From Serratia bockelmannii (GTDB lineage Bacteria; Pseudomonadota; Gammaproteobacteria; Enterobacterales; Enterobacteriaceae), in contig NZ_VOUX01000033.1 of the NCBI RefSeq assembly GCF_008011855.1, forward strand, positions 1,674,001 to 1,738,000: a stretch of DNA of 64,000 nucleotides, written 5' to 3'. The translations under genes were made by a program, and so were the position numbers. Shown piece by piece: positions 13,550 through 23,173 of the stretch. Within the stretch, counting starts at the first letter, position 1. The number at the start of each line of letters is the position of its first letter. Under the pieces are notes generated by a model. It was given only the letters and a program-made list of their open reading frames with translations. It did not search any database and had not been told where the DNA came from.

Positions 13550-15094
13550 ATGAATACACACACTTTTATTTTAGATAAGTTACGGCATTCCGTGATGCAT
13601 CCGATTCTGCGTACCTTTTTGCTCTATGTCATTACTGCATTGATTCTAATCAAGGCGATGGGATACAGCGGTGGAAAAGGTATTGATATTCTTTTTATTG
13701 CGCTTACTTTGCTATTATTATCTATCCATTCGCTTACCCGATACGGCCTGATTATTCCGTTTATTCTGCTGTGCGCGCTGTATGCGCCGGTCGGGGCCAT
13801 TTACGGTACCCCTTCCGCTGCCGTGATGTCCGCCCTGTTGCAAACCAACCTCATAGAAGCGAGGGAGTTTTTGCAGACCCTGCCGGCCAGTTGTTATCTG
13901 CTGCCCGCCGCCATTCTGGTTATGCTGGCCATTCTCGGCCTATTTATTTGGCGGCAAGCCATTTCAAAAAAAACTATACTTCCCTTACTAGCCCTGCTGA
14001 TGGTTATCATTATCGCCAGAGCCTTCAATGGCGGTGTGGCGAATCTTAAATTGCCTGACTTCTTTTTATCCCTCTACTCGGCTTACCATCAATACCAACA
14101 GCAGGTTGATGAATTAAGTGCCGGTGCTACAACACCAGATACTTGGTCAATAACCGCAGGCGCACCGACGAATGAAAACTATGTCATTATCGTCGGCGAA
14201 AGTATGCGCAATGATCATATGTCCTTATTTGATTATCCGGTGTCCACTACGCCGTTTCTGGATAATGCCAATGGACGATTTTACAGCAATTATATTTCCA
14301 CTGCGCCAAATACGTTCGAATCGCTTCCTCGCACGCTGGCTTTGAGCAACGGCCACAACATTGCCATCGGAGATAATATCATCACCCTGGCAAAAGCCGC
14401 CGGTCTCAAAACCCACTGGCTGTCCAATCAGGGCATGTTCGGACAATTCGATACGCCGGTATCAAAAATCGCCATGTTCAGCGATAGCCATTATTTCCTG
14501 AAGAAAGGCGACTTCCAATCGCGCAATACCGATGACGATGCGCTGCTGCCGATATTTGACCCATTATTGCGTCGCCAGGGACAAGGCAATCTGTATGTGC
14601 TGCATCTGATGGGCTCGCACGCCGACTTTTGCGAGCGGCTTAACGGCGAACCGCCGAGCGTCGAGTCGCCGAATAAGGAACTGGCCTGCTATCTCTCTAC
14701 CTACCGCAAGACCGACCGTTTTATCGAGCAGGTTTATCACAGCCTGAAACAGACCGGCACACCGTTTAAACTGTTCTATTTCTCCGATCACGGCCTTTCC
14801 CACAAGGATATCGGCGGTGGGCGTTCTTTACGCCACAGCGGCGATACCCGGCAGAATTACCAGGTGCCGTTGCTGGTGCTGAGCGATCGCGACCAACAGC
14901 ACCAGATCATTGATGATCCCTTAAGCGCGTTCGATTTTATCGGGTTGTTTGCCCAAGAGGCGGGAATACGGATTGCCCATCCCGAAGTGATGCCTACGAT
15001 ACGTATCGCAGATGCAGATAAACGCTGGGTGTTTGACGGGCAGAGAATGGTTGATTTCGATCAGTTGGCTGACGATCCGCCTGAGTTACCCTAA
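13550..15094 (+). CDS. Phosphoethanolamine transferase (sulfatase superfamily)
   Basis: Inner-membrane enzyme with a periplasmic alkaline-phosphatase-like domain that would transfer phosphoethanolamine from phosphatidylethanolamine to a lipid A, glycan or similar acceptor. 514 aa: five hydrophobic segments in residues 20-160, then the catalytic domain. Zinc ligands visible: Glu217 in VGESMRNDH, Asp413 and His414 in FSDHG; a Thr at 251 or 255 is the likely nucleophile. Shorter than EptA (about 547). Which acceptor it uses cannot be read from sequence. AT-richer N-terminal half than its neighbours. Confidence 0.82.
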   Translation: MNTHTFILDKLRHSVMHPILRTFLLYVITALILIKAMGYSGGKGIDILFIALTLLLLSIHSLTRYGLIIPFILLCALYAPVGAIYGTPSAAVMSALLQTNLIEAREFLQTLPASCYLLPAAILVMLAILGLFIWRQAISKKTILPLLALLMVIIIARAFNGGVANLKLPDFFLSLYSAYHQYQQQVDELSAGATTPDTWSITAGAPTNENYVIIVGESMRNDHMSLFDYPVSTTPFLDNANGRFYSNYISTAPNTFESLPRTLALSNGHNIAIGDNIITLAKAAGLKTHWLSNQGMFGQFDTPVSKIAMFSDSHYFLKKGDFQSRNTDDDALLPIFDPLLRRQGQGNLYVLHLMGSHADFCERLNGEPPSVESPNKELACYLSTYRKTDRFIEQVYHSLKQTGTPFKLFYFSDHGLSHKDIGGGRSLRHSGDTRQNYQVPLLVLSDRDQQHQIIDDPLSAFDFIGLFAQEAGIRIAHPEVMPTIRIADADKRWVFDGQRMVDFDQLADDPPELP

Positions 15095-15185
15095 GCGGTA
15101 AGATGACGAAAAAGTGCCCGTTGCGCGGCGATTCTATGATAGATTGCGCGCCAGCCCGAGCACACCGATGGAAAGATAACTGACA

Positions 15186-15239
15186 ATGGCACTGCTGATT
15201 ACCAAGAAATGCATCAACTGCGACATGTGCGAGCATTGA
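15186..15239 (+). pseudogene. yfhL: Stranded native 5' end of yfhL (17 codons)
   Basis: The original yfhL start with its own ribosome-binding site (GGAAAG) and promoter, encoding [17 protein letters not shown] then a TGA created by the phage junction. Cut off by prophage insertion; the rest of the gene is at 57456. It would make only a 17-residue peptide holding three of the eight Fe-S cysteines. Confidence 0.95.
15213..15234 (+). other. attL core (22 bp)
   Basis: Begins ATCAACTGCGACATG and is identical to 57483-57504. It covers codons 10-16 of yfhL plus one base. Flanking bases differ on both sides, which fixes the limits. Confidence 0.93.
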
Positions 15240-15431
15240 TTTAATTCTCTTGTTAATCAGCAAGTTGCTTTAATGTGTTATTGTTTGCGTTCCTTTAATT
15301 TTATCGTCATCCTCCTATCGATACCTACCCCGCAACACAAAATCGCTTAATCATTGTGTTGTCCAACTTGCCAAAACGCATAATCCATCCAGATAATTCT
15401 GTATATGTACCCAGATATAGAGGTGACATCT

Positions 15432-15671
15432 ATGGGTAGCATCACCCTAGCCGGGCGGCAGATTTTCGTTCTCAATGAGAACGACAGATACCCAGAACCA
15501 CAGCAGAACAGCCCTCCGATGTTCGCAATTCGCGAAGACGAGGAAGGCCAGTACTGGCTTTATGTGTGGCATAAAGGGCGCTGGCCGCTCGTATCAGATG
15601 TGCCGTTTCAGACTCAGGGTAAAGCCGTTGATGCGGCCATAGCTTTTAATTTTGATGTGCTTTACAAGTGA
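15432..15671 (+). CDS. Hypothetical protein at prophage left end
   Basis: 79 aa, acidic, with aromatic-rich WLYVWHKGRWP; I do not recognise the family. Start at the ATG at 15432 has GAGGTGAC upstream; an in-frame ATG at 15405 has none. It is the gene next to attL, on the strand opposite the tail operon, with a shared large hairpin behind it, the usual position for lysogenic-conversion cargo. The 190 bp between attL and this gene hold only AT-rich leader. Confidence 0.6.
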   Translation: MGSITLAGRQIFVLNENDRYPEPQQNSPPMFAIREDEEGQYWLYVWHKGRWPLVSDVPFQTQGKAVDAAIAFNFDVLYK

Positions 15672-15676
15672 TAGGT

Positions 15677-15733
15677 GCTGCCCCTGCCGATGTTCAACCT
15701 GACTGAACACTACGAGGCCGACGTCGGGGCAGC
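15677..15733. terminator. Bidirectional terminator/cruciform
   Basis: GCTGCCCC at 15677-15684 pairs with GGGGCAGC at 15726-15733; the 41-nt loop holds a second stem GTTCA/TGAAC. It separates the convergent cargo gene and tail-fibre gene and is followed by AATTTT on the plus side. Confidence 0.6.
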
Positions 15734-15738
15734 GAATT

Positions 15739-17214
15739 TTAGATAGGGTCAACGTTCACATTTTCAAGAGCCGCGGTTTCCTCGAGTGCTTCCGGCGCTT
15801 CTTCAACCTCGCTCACAGGCATTTCCAGGCGCAGATCGATCCAACGTCCTGCAGGAATATCCATCGGCTCCCCGGCCACAATTGCGGCAGTGTCGATGTC
15901 AAAGCGGCGCTTGCTGACCTTCACATAGATTGTGCCATCCTTGCCGGTGTTAGCTGCGACAAAGCACAAGCGGTTACCGTTCACGTCCTGGGGTACTTCG
16001 ATGTTCCAGCCCTCTTCCGCAAAACCTAATGCGCCGGTGACTTTGTAAACGCCCACTGAAATACGATCAGCGGATACTCCTTCCGCCTCACCGTTGACAG
16101 CCACAAATCCGGATGGAGTAAAGCCACCGGACAAATAGTCGTCTTGCATCGCTTCTGGGGTGCCGGACAGCCTAGCGATCGGAGAGGCTTTTTTGATGAA
16201 ACCGTTGCTGTCTACCGTGGTGTTCGCCTCAGACCACATCCAAAACCAAGGGGTAAACGTCGTGCCGTTCCAACTACGAACAGCAATTTTACCTACCTGC
16301 GCACCACTTGCCCCATACCCGTAACAGGTCTGCACAGTTCGATAGCTGTCATCGCTGCCCGTCTGCGTTACAGCCCAAGAGCGCGTATCAAGAAAATAAG
16401 TTCCGGTATCTCGGAAGGGATTACCGATCGGATCGGTAGCAACATACCCCCTGCGACTTTGCATTTGCGCATTGAAGTTTCCTTTATTCGCAGCAGTACC
16501 ACCTAAGCTGATACCCCAGTCCTTCAACGTCGGAATATCTGTAACCTTTGGCCCGTACTCTTCAGTGAAAACTTTTTTCCATTCAATGGTTTTGTTTGAT
16601 GTGCTGTTGGAACGGCCAACATACAGCCCCCGATTCAATGTGAGGCCGATATATCCGCAAGTTGGGCCACCGTCCATTGGTAGTGCAACGAATGAGCCTA
16701 GCACTGTAGACGGTGCGTTAGTTGTCGTCCCAGTAAACCGGCCGATGGATGAAATGTTCTTGGGTGAAAAAATGTCATCTGCACTGCGAGGACCAACACC
16801 AAATCCTGCTGATGTAACAGGCAGTACATTTCGTTCTGAATTCTCTTCGCTCACCTTGGCTGCTGCCGCAGACTTTGCTGCGTCAACACGCATAGCATCG
16901 ACAGTTTGAACAATTTCAGGGGTAACATCACTTTCACCTGGACGGCGCAGGAAATCATTGAGTGTACCGGGTAGGGAGTCAGTATAAACCTCTATTGTGC
17001 CTACACGTTCAGGCTGTGCGCCATAAACTGACACAATGACTTCATAGGAGCCTGGTTCAACATTTAATGAGTACCGGCCCGTATCATCGGTGACAGATTG
17101 AGACTTCGCTAAATTCAACACCGTGGAAGAAGTTTTCATTGAGCGCATCGTAATCGTTACGCCAGAACGTGAATCGCCGTAAGGTCCCTTTAGTACGCCG
17201 CTGATTAATACCAT
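15739..17214 (-). CDS. Tail fibre protein (prophage tail-fibre N-terminal domain)
   Basis: 491 aa. N-terminal about 1-100 is the prophage tail-fibre N-terminal domain (MVLISGVLKGPYGD, a carboxypeptidase-regulatory-like beta fold that attaches to the tail tip), then an Ala-rich helix and a repetitive beta region. The C-terminal part from about residue 345 contains NGFIKKASPI, a receptor-binding-type end seen in lambda Stf/Mu S-like fibres. Role: side tail fibre for adsorption. The acidic EEAPEALEETAALE tail is unusual. Directly after the S74 fibre gene with a 3-bp gap. Confidence 0.85.
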   Translation of the reverse strand: MVLISGVLKGPYGDSRSGVTITMRSMKTSSTVLNLAKSQSVTDDTGRYSLNVEPGSYEVIVSVYGAQPERVGTIEVYTDSLPGTLNDFLRRPGESDVTPEIVQTVDAMRVDAAKSAAAAKVSEENSERNVLPVTSAGFGVGPRSADDIFSPKNISSIGRFTGTTTNAPSTVLGSFVALPMDGGPTCGYIGLTLNRGLYVGRSNSTSNKTIEWKKVFTEEYGPKVTDIPTLKDWGISLGGTAANKGNFNAQMQSRRGYVATDPIGNPFRDTGTYFLDTRSWAVTQTGSDDSYRTVQTCYGYGASGAQVGKIAVRSWNGTTFTPWFWMWSEANTTVDSNGFIKKASPIARLSGTPEAMQDDYLSGGFTPSGFVAVNGEAEGVSADRISVGVYKVTGALGFAEEGWNIEVPQDVNGNRLCFVAANTGKDGTIYVKVSKRRFDIDTAAIVAGEPMDIPAGRWIDLRLEMPVSEVEEAPEALEETAALENVNVDPI

Positions 17215-17217
17215 TAT

Positions 17218-18375
17218 TTATTTCTCCTTCAGTAAACTCAAGTCATCTTTAAGGCGGGAGATTAATCTCCCCTGCTCTTGAATAGCCTTAAGTGCAAGAT
17301 TCAAAAGATTTTGAACATCTGGATATTTGTATGAATCACTGCCAATTGTCTTTCTTGTAAGCTCATCAGAGATTAACTCCAACTCTTGCGCAATAAGGCC
17401 ACAACTTGAACTCATTTTATCAGGCGCGTTCGGAGCATCTTGCGTATATTCAAAGCTTACAAAATTCATTTTTTCCACAATGGAAAGTGCGTAATTATCC
17501 GGGGCAGGTACAACATTTTCCTTGAACTTTATATCGCAAGAGCCGCCCGGATTTCTTGGGGAATAAACTCGCGCGCCATGTTCCGCCAGAGTATATTCGC
17601 TTTCCGTTGTAACAACTTTTGTGTTCCCATTAATGGAAAATGCGATATCCATCGATGATCCGGCCACAGGTCGGTTGGCCATAAACGCCATATATGTAAA
17701 GCCAGTAGCATCAGACGATAATCCTATTCGTGATTTTAGCGATGTACCGGCACCATTCCACTGATAAAAATCGATATTCTGCTGCGACCTGGCGCCTTGG
17801 TTATAAAGCTCTACACTATTGAACTCCCCTGCTTTTAGAGATTTAGTAATCCGGGCGTCGTCTCCCGCAGCAACAGTTCCTTCCTTCACGCCAACATCAC
17901 GAGAAGCCGAGTTACCGAGGTCGCTTTTATTGGCCTTTTTATTGACCTCTGTTTTATCCGCCTTCAAATTCAATTCAGATATGAAACTGTTCCATGCAGG
18001 GCCGGTAAACGTGCTGCCGTCAGGTAACGTCACCGTAATGTTTCCAGTGCCGCTGAATACCTGTTGCCAGTTGTTTTTATCAAGGTTCAATCCGCGTAGC
18101 GCTTTCGCCGTCTCTGCGGCCAGCTGAGCGGTGATGGTGTTCATCGCGTCGCGCGGTACGGCATACCATGCCGCGCCCGCCTGCGTTGGGCCGTCATAGG
18201 CTTTAATCAGCGTCGCCTGTGTGGCGCTATCAACGATTTTCACCGGTAGCGTATAGGTGACGCCGCCGACAACGCTCACGATGAAATCACCGGCTTTCAG
18301 CTCGGTATTGAATGCCGTCCCCGTCCCTTTCACTACGGCGGAGTTGTTCGTTAGGGTAAGAGTGCCTGCGGGCAT
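17218..18375 (-). CDS. Tail fibre/spike with C-terminal S74 intramolecular chaperone domain
   Basis: 385 aa. Residues 1-90 match phage tail-fibre attachment regions (LTLTNNSAVVKGTGTAF), followed by a helical linker (KADKTEVNKKANK) and a beta-structured middle. From about 272 to 385 it is an S74 autocleaving chaperone domain with GLIAQELELISDEL and a final coiled coil. The usual Ser-Asp-x-x-x-Lys catalytic pair reads Cys280-Asp281...Lys285 here, so the nucleophile is Cys not Ser. The chaperone trimerises the fibre then is released. Confidence 0.85.
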   Translation of the reverse strand: MPAGTLTLTNNSAVVKGTGTAFNTELKAGDFIVSVVGGVTYTLPVKIVDSATQATLIKAYDGPTQAGAAWYAVPRDAMNTITAQLAAETAKALRGLNLDKNNWQQVFSGTGNITVTLPDGSTFTGPAWNSFISELNLKADKTEVNKKANKSDLGNSASRDVGVKEGTVAAGDDARITKSLKAGEFNSVELYNQGARSQQNIDFYQWNGAGTSLKSRIGLSSDATGFTYMAFMANRPVAGSSMDIAFSINGNTKVVTTESEYTLAEHGARVYSPRNPGGSCDIKFKENVVPAPDNYALSIVEKMNFVSFEYTQDAPNAPDKMSSSCGLIAQELELISDELTRKTIGSDSYKYPDVQNLLNLALKAIQEQGRLISRLKDDLSLLKEK

Positions 18376-18397
18376 GATGCTCTCCTAAATCGTTGCA

Positions 18398-18423
18398 TAA
18401 AAAAACCGGCTCAGTGGCCGGTT
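18398..18423 (-). terminator. Terminator between tail genes
   Basis: Minus strand: AACCGGC/GCCGGTT stem with 6-nt loop followed by seven T. It ends transcription just after the DUF6453 gene, so the two fibre genes need read-through (Q-modified polymerase) or their own promoter. Confidence 0.85.
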
Positions 18424-18424
18424 G

Positions 18425-19414
18425 TTAGAAGTAATGGTCTGCGTTTATAACCATGAGCGGCATCTGTGACGAGTACCATCGGTTTGATGTATTCCACTGG
18501 GTCTGTATTTTTCTCCCTGATTCAGAACGCCAGAATTGGACGGCGCTGCCGTTAAACCGATAGCCGCAGCTGTAGTAGTTATAAACCCCGCCGCTACCTT
18601 GAGAATCGCCGCGCATAAATGCATTAACGGCCAGGGGGATCATTGGCCTGGCTATCCCCGTATCGACCAAATCCTCTGGGTTCCTGCCGACATTAACCGA
18701 GCGACCATCCCAGACTAACGGCTCTGTATCGCTGGTGAATGTATTATTACCGGCGGCGTTCTTAATCACCATTCCGTAACCGCGTGGTGTCGGTGGGTAA
18801 TAACCGCTGTTCATAATGACCACTTTCACATTGGCAGTGGTTAACACCGCTTCCCCCGAACCATTATCACGCGATACCGTTAATTCGTTATATTGCACAG
18901 CATGGTAAATAGAAACGCCGGGGTCATCGCAACGTACAAAGACAACCTTGGTGTTATCATTTTGAACGACTGGCAATGTCCATTTTCCGTTAATCGTCAC
19001 TTCCCCTTTCCAGGCAACAAAACCCAGCCTGGACGAACTGGTAATGCTCATCCAGTCCACCGAGTTTTGAATCATTATTCCATACGTGCCGGAAACTGAT
19101 TGTGGCGGTTGAACCTGGTATATGCTGAACTCGGTAAAGAAGGCCGGCTGATTTGCATTGGTAAAATCAACAATTATCCTACTCCCATCGGTTCGCCATC
19201 CAGTAACCCCACCGTAAGACGGGGGGGTTGTCTGACTGCCGAATATATACCCGGTCTGACCAACCAGAAATACCGGGTTCCCAGCGACGTAATCAGGCGG
19301 AGTATAAATCTTTTGTTTATTGCCATCCGCCCAGGGTTCTTTATCGTTGGCTAATAGTGAAATGCTATTAACCGCCGCCAGCTCTTTGCCATTCATCCAT
19401 AGGCCAAACGCCAC
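18425..19414 (-). CDS. DUF6453-like phage tail protein
   Basis: 329 aa, begins MAFGLWMNGKEL; beta-rich with many Asn, Tyr and Gly, no membrane segment. It resembles DUF6453 proteins encoded just after the tail-tip gene J in enterobacterial prophages; function unknown, presumably tail-tip associated. One base separates it from gene J, so it is in the same operon. A strong terminator follows. Confidence 0.65.
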   Translation of the reverse strand: MAFGLWMNGKELAAVNSISLLANDKEPWADGNKQKIYTPPDYVAGNPVFLVGQTGYIFGSQTTPPSYGGVTGWRTDGSRIIVDFTNANQPAFFTEFSIYQVQPPQSVSGTYGIMIQNSVDWMSITSSSRLGFVAWKGEVTINGKWTLPVVQNDNTKVVFVRCDDPGVSIYHAVQYNELTVSRDNGSGEAVLTTANVKVVIMNSGYYPPTPRGYGMVIKNAAGNNTFTSDTEPLVWDGRSVNVGRNPEDLVDTGIARPMIPLAVNAFMRGDSQGSGGVYNYYSCGYRFNGSAVQFWRSESGRKIQTQWNTSNRWYSSQMPLMVINADHYF

Positions 19415-19415
19415 G

Positions 19416-22400
19416 CTACAACCTCCCCATTCTCACCCGCAGATTACCGCCAGCGTCATAAACATTGATCTGGTCGCCGCGTATCTCCATGCGCCCGTTA
19501 CCGTCGCCGCCGTTAATCTGGATTTGTCCAGCCCCTGCGCCGCTTTTATCCATCCGCCAGCCGCTAGTTGCGCTGAAATTGTCGGACTGAATAAAGCCGC
19601 TGATTTTGGCGTTTGTGATTGCCGCATCCGCAATTTTTGCCGACGTGATAGAGGCGTTCTGAATGAACGCATCGCTGATAAACACCTGGCCGTTAATCAC
19701 AGCAAACGGCGAGTATTGCGTGTCGCCGCTGCCGCTCATCAACACGAACTGATTGGCGTTGAACCCGATACGGGTGATGACGGGTTTGCCGGTTTCTGCC
19801 AGCACGGCGATCGACATGCCCGCGTTGTAGAACACGCCGTTAACCCTCACACCGGCTTTCAGCGTGTGGATTGCCGTTGCGCCGTCGGCATCAACTGTTG
19901 CCGTCAGCTTGTCCTCCAGTACCGCTGTCACGTCGTCAATCTGCGCCTGTACCTGCGTGGACAGTTCTGCTAGGGCGTGATCGACTTCCGCTATCGTGGT
20001 TTTCACGATGAGGATGTCAGCACGCACCATGCCTAACTGCGCATACTGGTGATCCACCGTCGCATTGTTGGCCAGCGCGTTCTGAATGATGGCCTCAATG
20101 TTTGTGTCAATGTCGCCAGTGAGGCGGTCACCGTCCTTATCCGTCAGGAAACCATCGCCGATGCTCTCTAGGTAGTCACCGGCGTTAGCGTTGGATTGTC
20201 CCTTAATCCAGCCTGTCCAGTCGCCCTGATTACCGGTGCGGTCTTGCAGGCGGGCACGGAACCAGAACTCCTGTCCCGCCTTCAAGCCGGTCATGGTGTG
20301 GGTATGCAGAGGGTATGGGATATCGGCCAGCAACATCGCATTATTCCCGCCGGCGTTGTCCGCATACTGAATTTCGGTTTTCAGCGTGTCTTCGGCCCCG
20401 TCAGGGAATCCCCAATCGAGCTGGATACCCCATAACAAAGGCGATGCCTTGAAGCCAACCGGCACCGGCGGCTTGCCTTCCTTCCCCTTCAGGTAGGTTT
20501 CCGGGGCATTCGCCCAGATACTGGAAATCTCTGCCGCATTAATGGCGCGCACGCGGGCCTGATACCGGCCAGCATAAATGCCAGGTACTTCGAACCCCTG
20601 CGTTGATGTTCTTGCTGCCGGTATCCAATTTCCGTTATCTCGTCGCCATTCTGCCTCGTAGGCAATAGCGCTCTCAGCCGGTTCCCAGGTTACACGCAGG
20701 GTGGTTACCGCGATGTTCTGGTTGATAGTTGAGAAGCTGCTGATTGCCACATTCTTCGGCGGAGGTTGCACGCCCGGAGGGATGACCGTGATCGGGCGAT
20801 CCTCGATGCGAGCGCCGGTATCGATACGCGCATATTTGTTCGGGTCATGCTCTATGGCTGTAATATCAAACGACACGCCATCTTCATTTTCTGTAACACC
20901 GGTAACACGGAATAGCTGAATCGCCAGATCGGAGGCATCAACAGCCCAGACGCATTCAGCCACAGGCGCTTCGCTATATTCAGTCGTCACCGTAACAATA
21001 CGCCCGTTTACCGCTTGAATCGTGCGAGCTTGCGACTTACCCGATGGGAGGTTAACGATCAGGCGCTCACCCACTGCCGCCGATGACTCCCGATCCAGGG
21101 TAATATTGCGGCCAGAAACAGCGCTGATGCGACCGCCCAACGGTCTGCCAGCCAGCGTTTCATCTGCCACACCGATGATATAACCAGGCAACGGAATGTT
21201 ACCGTCCATACCTACGGTAAAATTAATCACCCGATCTTTATCATTGGTCAGCAGCAACCAGCGGCCACGGCGGATAGCTTCGGTTTCGCGGGTGCAACCG
21301 ATCGCCGTAATGTCAGCCTGCTTGATGTTGTAGCGGCGGATAAGTGCATTTTCAAACACCGGCGCCACTGCGTCCTGATAGCCGTTTGCGGGGTCAGCCC
21401 AACTGACCATCGCCATGCTGTAGTGCGTTTTCTCGCTGGCACTGGAGTCTCGAAACTCCCCATCCTTCACGTTGGCGCGGGTGTAGGTGTAATCCAGATC
21501 GCGCGGCATATCGGCCAGCGCGTTCATGCTGTTCTTTGCCCAATAAGTCATGCCACGAAAGATGTTGGCGAAATCACGCAGAACCGTCCAGGCTTCTTCC
21601 TGCGACTGGATATAGGCATCACACAAGAAACGCGGCTCCAGTCCATCACCACCTCGCCCATCAGGCACCAACTGATCGCAATACTGAGCAATGGCGTACA
21701 AGTCAAATTTCGTCATCACCAAATTTTCGGCTTTGATACGCTCGCCGATGCTGTATCGGTCATTAATCAGAAGATCGTAGAAAACCCACGCTGGGTTATT
21801 TGTCCAGGCCCACTTGAACGATCCGTCCCATGTGCCGGTATATGAACGGGTGATCGGGTCGTAGGTTGTCGGTACCCGAACGATGCCCATTTTTGGCTCA
21901 CACGATACCGCAGGGATGTTCTGGAACTGCTTTGCGTCAAACTGCACAAACAGCAATGCGGTTTCTGGGTAACGCAACTTCACATCAATCAGCTCGGTAA
22001 TCGACTCCGTAACCATTTTATCGGCGATGCGGTTGCTGGTGCTATTCGCGGTCAGACGCCGCACACGCACCTGCCAGCCGGTCATCGCTTTGGGTAGGTC
22101 GATGCGGTGGCTGCGCTCATACTTCGTTGTTGTCTTGCCGTCGATAGCGGTCTTCAGCATCTCCTGATACGCTCCGCCATCCGTCGCAACGTCGATCGCA
22201 TATTCGATCCGGTAGCCTACTACATCACCGTTATCCAACTGCTGCTGCAACTGCTGCCATGAGAAGCGCAAACGAAAAGCGGACAGCTGGGTGTTCGTCA
22301 ATGAGCGAACCCACGGGGTCTGACTGGTTAACTCTGTGCCGACAGTGATTTCATTCTCTACATCAGGCATGCCTTGAATGTATTCCTGATCGGGTGTGCC

Positions 22401-22631
22401 AGGGCGAAATTCCCACTTCACGCCTGGAAAGTTTTGAGTACCATCAGCGGCAACAATTGGCGTGCCATCAAGAAAAATGTTTGTGCCGTCCAGTCCTCCC
22501 TCCCATTCCCCCTCACCCAGCGCCAAAAGGATTTTTGCGTAAGAGGTGGATTGCAGGGAATCTGGCGATTCGGTTGGGGTTGTAGTGTTGCTACTTCCAC
22601 CTTTTCGACCTTTTATCGTTACATTTCTCAT
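19416..22631 (-). CDS. J: Tail tip host-specificity protein (lambda gpJ-like)
   Basis: Central tail fibre that binds the outer-membrane receptor and triggers DNA ejection. 1071 aa from the ATG at 22631 (MRNVTIKGRKGG, the usual J start); the frame is open 18 codons further but without a ribosome-binding site. Order: N-terminal baseplate-hub-like domains, fibronectin type III modules at about 640-820 (GYRA/YQARVRAIN pattern), then a C-terminal helical and beta fibre region with SAKIADAAITNAKI. Length matches lambda gpJ (1132). Confidence 0.92.
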   Translation of the reverse strand: MRNVTIKGRKGGSSNTTTPTESPDSLQSTSYAKILLALGEGEWEGGLDGTNIFLDGTPIVAADGTQNFPGVKWEFRPGTPDQEYIQGMPDVENEITVGTELTSQTPWVRSLTNTQLSAFRLRFSWQQLQQQLDNGDVVGYRIEYAIDVATDGGAYQEMLKTAIDGKTTTKYERSHRIDLPKAMTGWQVRVRRLTANSTSNRIADKMVTESITELIDVKLRYPETALLFVQFDAKQFQNIPAVSCEPKMGIVRVPTTYDPITRSYTGTWDGSFKWAWTNNPAWVFYDLLINDRYSIGERIKAENLVMTKFDLYAIAQYCDQLVPDGRGGDGLEPRFLCDAYIQSQEEAWTVLRDFANIFRGMTYWAKNSMNALADMPRDLDYTYTRANVKDGEFRDSSASEKTHYSMAMVSWADPANGYQDAVAPVFENALIRRYNIKQADITAIGCTRETEAIRRGRWLLLTNDKDRVINFTVGMDGNIPLPGYIIGVADETLAGRPLGGRISAVSGRNITLDRESSAAVGERLIVNLPSGKSQARTIQAVNGRIVTVTTEYSEAPVAECVWAVDASDLAIQLFRVTGVTENEDGVSFDITAIEHDPNKYARIDTGARIEDRPITVIPPGVQPPPKNVAISSFSTINQNIAVTTLRVTWEPAESAIAYEAEWRRDNGNWIPAARTSTQGFEVPGIYAGRYQARVRAINAAEISSIWANAPETYLKGKEGKPPVPVGFKASPLLWGIQLDWGFPDGAEDTLKTEIQYADNAGGNNAMLLADIPYPLHTHTMTGLKAGQEFWFRARLQDRTGNQGDWTGWIKGQSNANAGDYLESIGDGFLTDKDGDRLTGDIDTNIEAIIQNALANNATVDHQYAQLGMVRADILIVKTTIAEVDHALAELSTQVQAQIDDVTAVLEDKLTATVDADGATAIHTLKAGVRVNGVFYNAGMSIAVLAETGKPVITRIGFNANQFVLMSGSGDTQYSPFAVINGQVFISDAFIQNASITSAKIADAAITNAKISGFIQSDNFSATSGWRMDKSGAGAGQIQINGGDGNGRMEIRGDQINVYDAGGNLRVRMGRL

Positions 22632-22805
22632 ATCGCACCAATGAAAAAAAGCCGCGATAAGCGGCGTAGTGAATACACTGATCAAATATCAGGGTTTACT
22701 GATAAATTTAAGGTACTATCTTGTAATGACTCAGCCCGCCCATGTAGAAGCATGAGCGTTTTAAATCAGAGGGATGGCTGATTAACTCTGTGAGCGGAGA
22801 CTAAA

Positions 22806-23093
22806 TTGGAAAGACAAATACAAAACATGACTCGTCAGATTGAAGAGTTAAAAAGAGAAAACAACAAGATAAAAACTGCTGCTAACTTCCTATTACATAG
22901 TATTGTAGAGTTGCTTGACGAGCAAAGCGGAGAGGGGAAGTTTAGCGAAGCATTAAGAGAAAAAATCAATTCCGAACTAGATAAAATAACAATGGGAGGA
23001 AAACCAACAATTAAATATGCCATAAATGAATTAATGCAGCCACCTGTTAAAGTCATCTTCTCTCAAGATAAAGCAGAGCCTTTCTTAAAATAA
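22806..23093 (+). CDS. Small coiled-coil cargo protein (unknown)
   Basis: 95 aa starting at a TTG with GCGGAG upstream; ATG at 22827 is an alternative. Residues 1-35 form a charged heptad coiled coil (QIEELKRENNKIK); the rest is unrecognised. It is on the plus strand inside the minus-strand tail operon between J and I, is clearly AT-richer than its neighbours, and has its own terminator, so it is an independently transcribed moron. Function cannot be named. Confidence 0.65.
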   Translation: MERQIQNMTRQIEELKRENNKIKTAANFLLHSIVELLDEQSGEGKFSEALREKINSELDKITMGGKPTIKYAINELMQPPVKVIFSQDKAEPFLK

Positions 23094-23100
23094 TAAAATG

Positions 23101-23136
23101 CCATTGCCTTCTAATTTAAAAGGCAATGGTTTTATT
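23101..23136 (+). terminator. Terminator of moron gene
   Basis: 10-bp stem CCATTGCCTT/AAGGCAATGG followed by TTTTATT, 8 bp after the 95-aa gene stop. Confidence 0.88.
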
Positions 23137-23173
23137 ATTCATTGATAATGAGATGACTATATTTACTGACATA

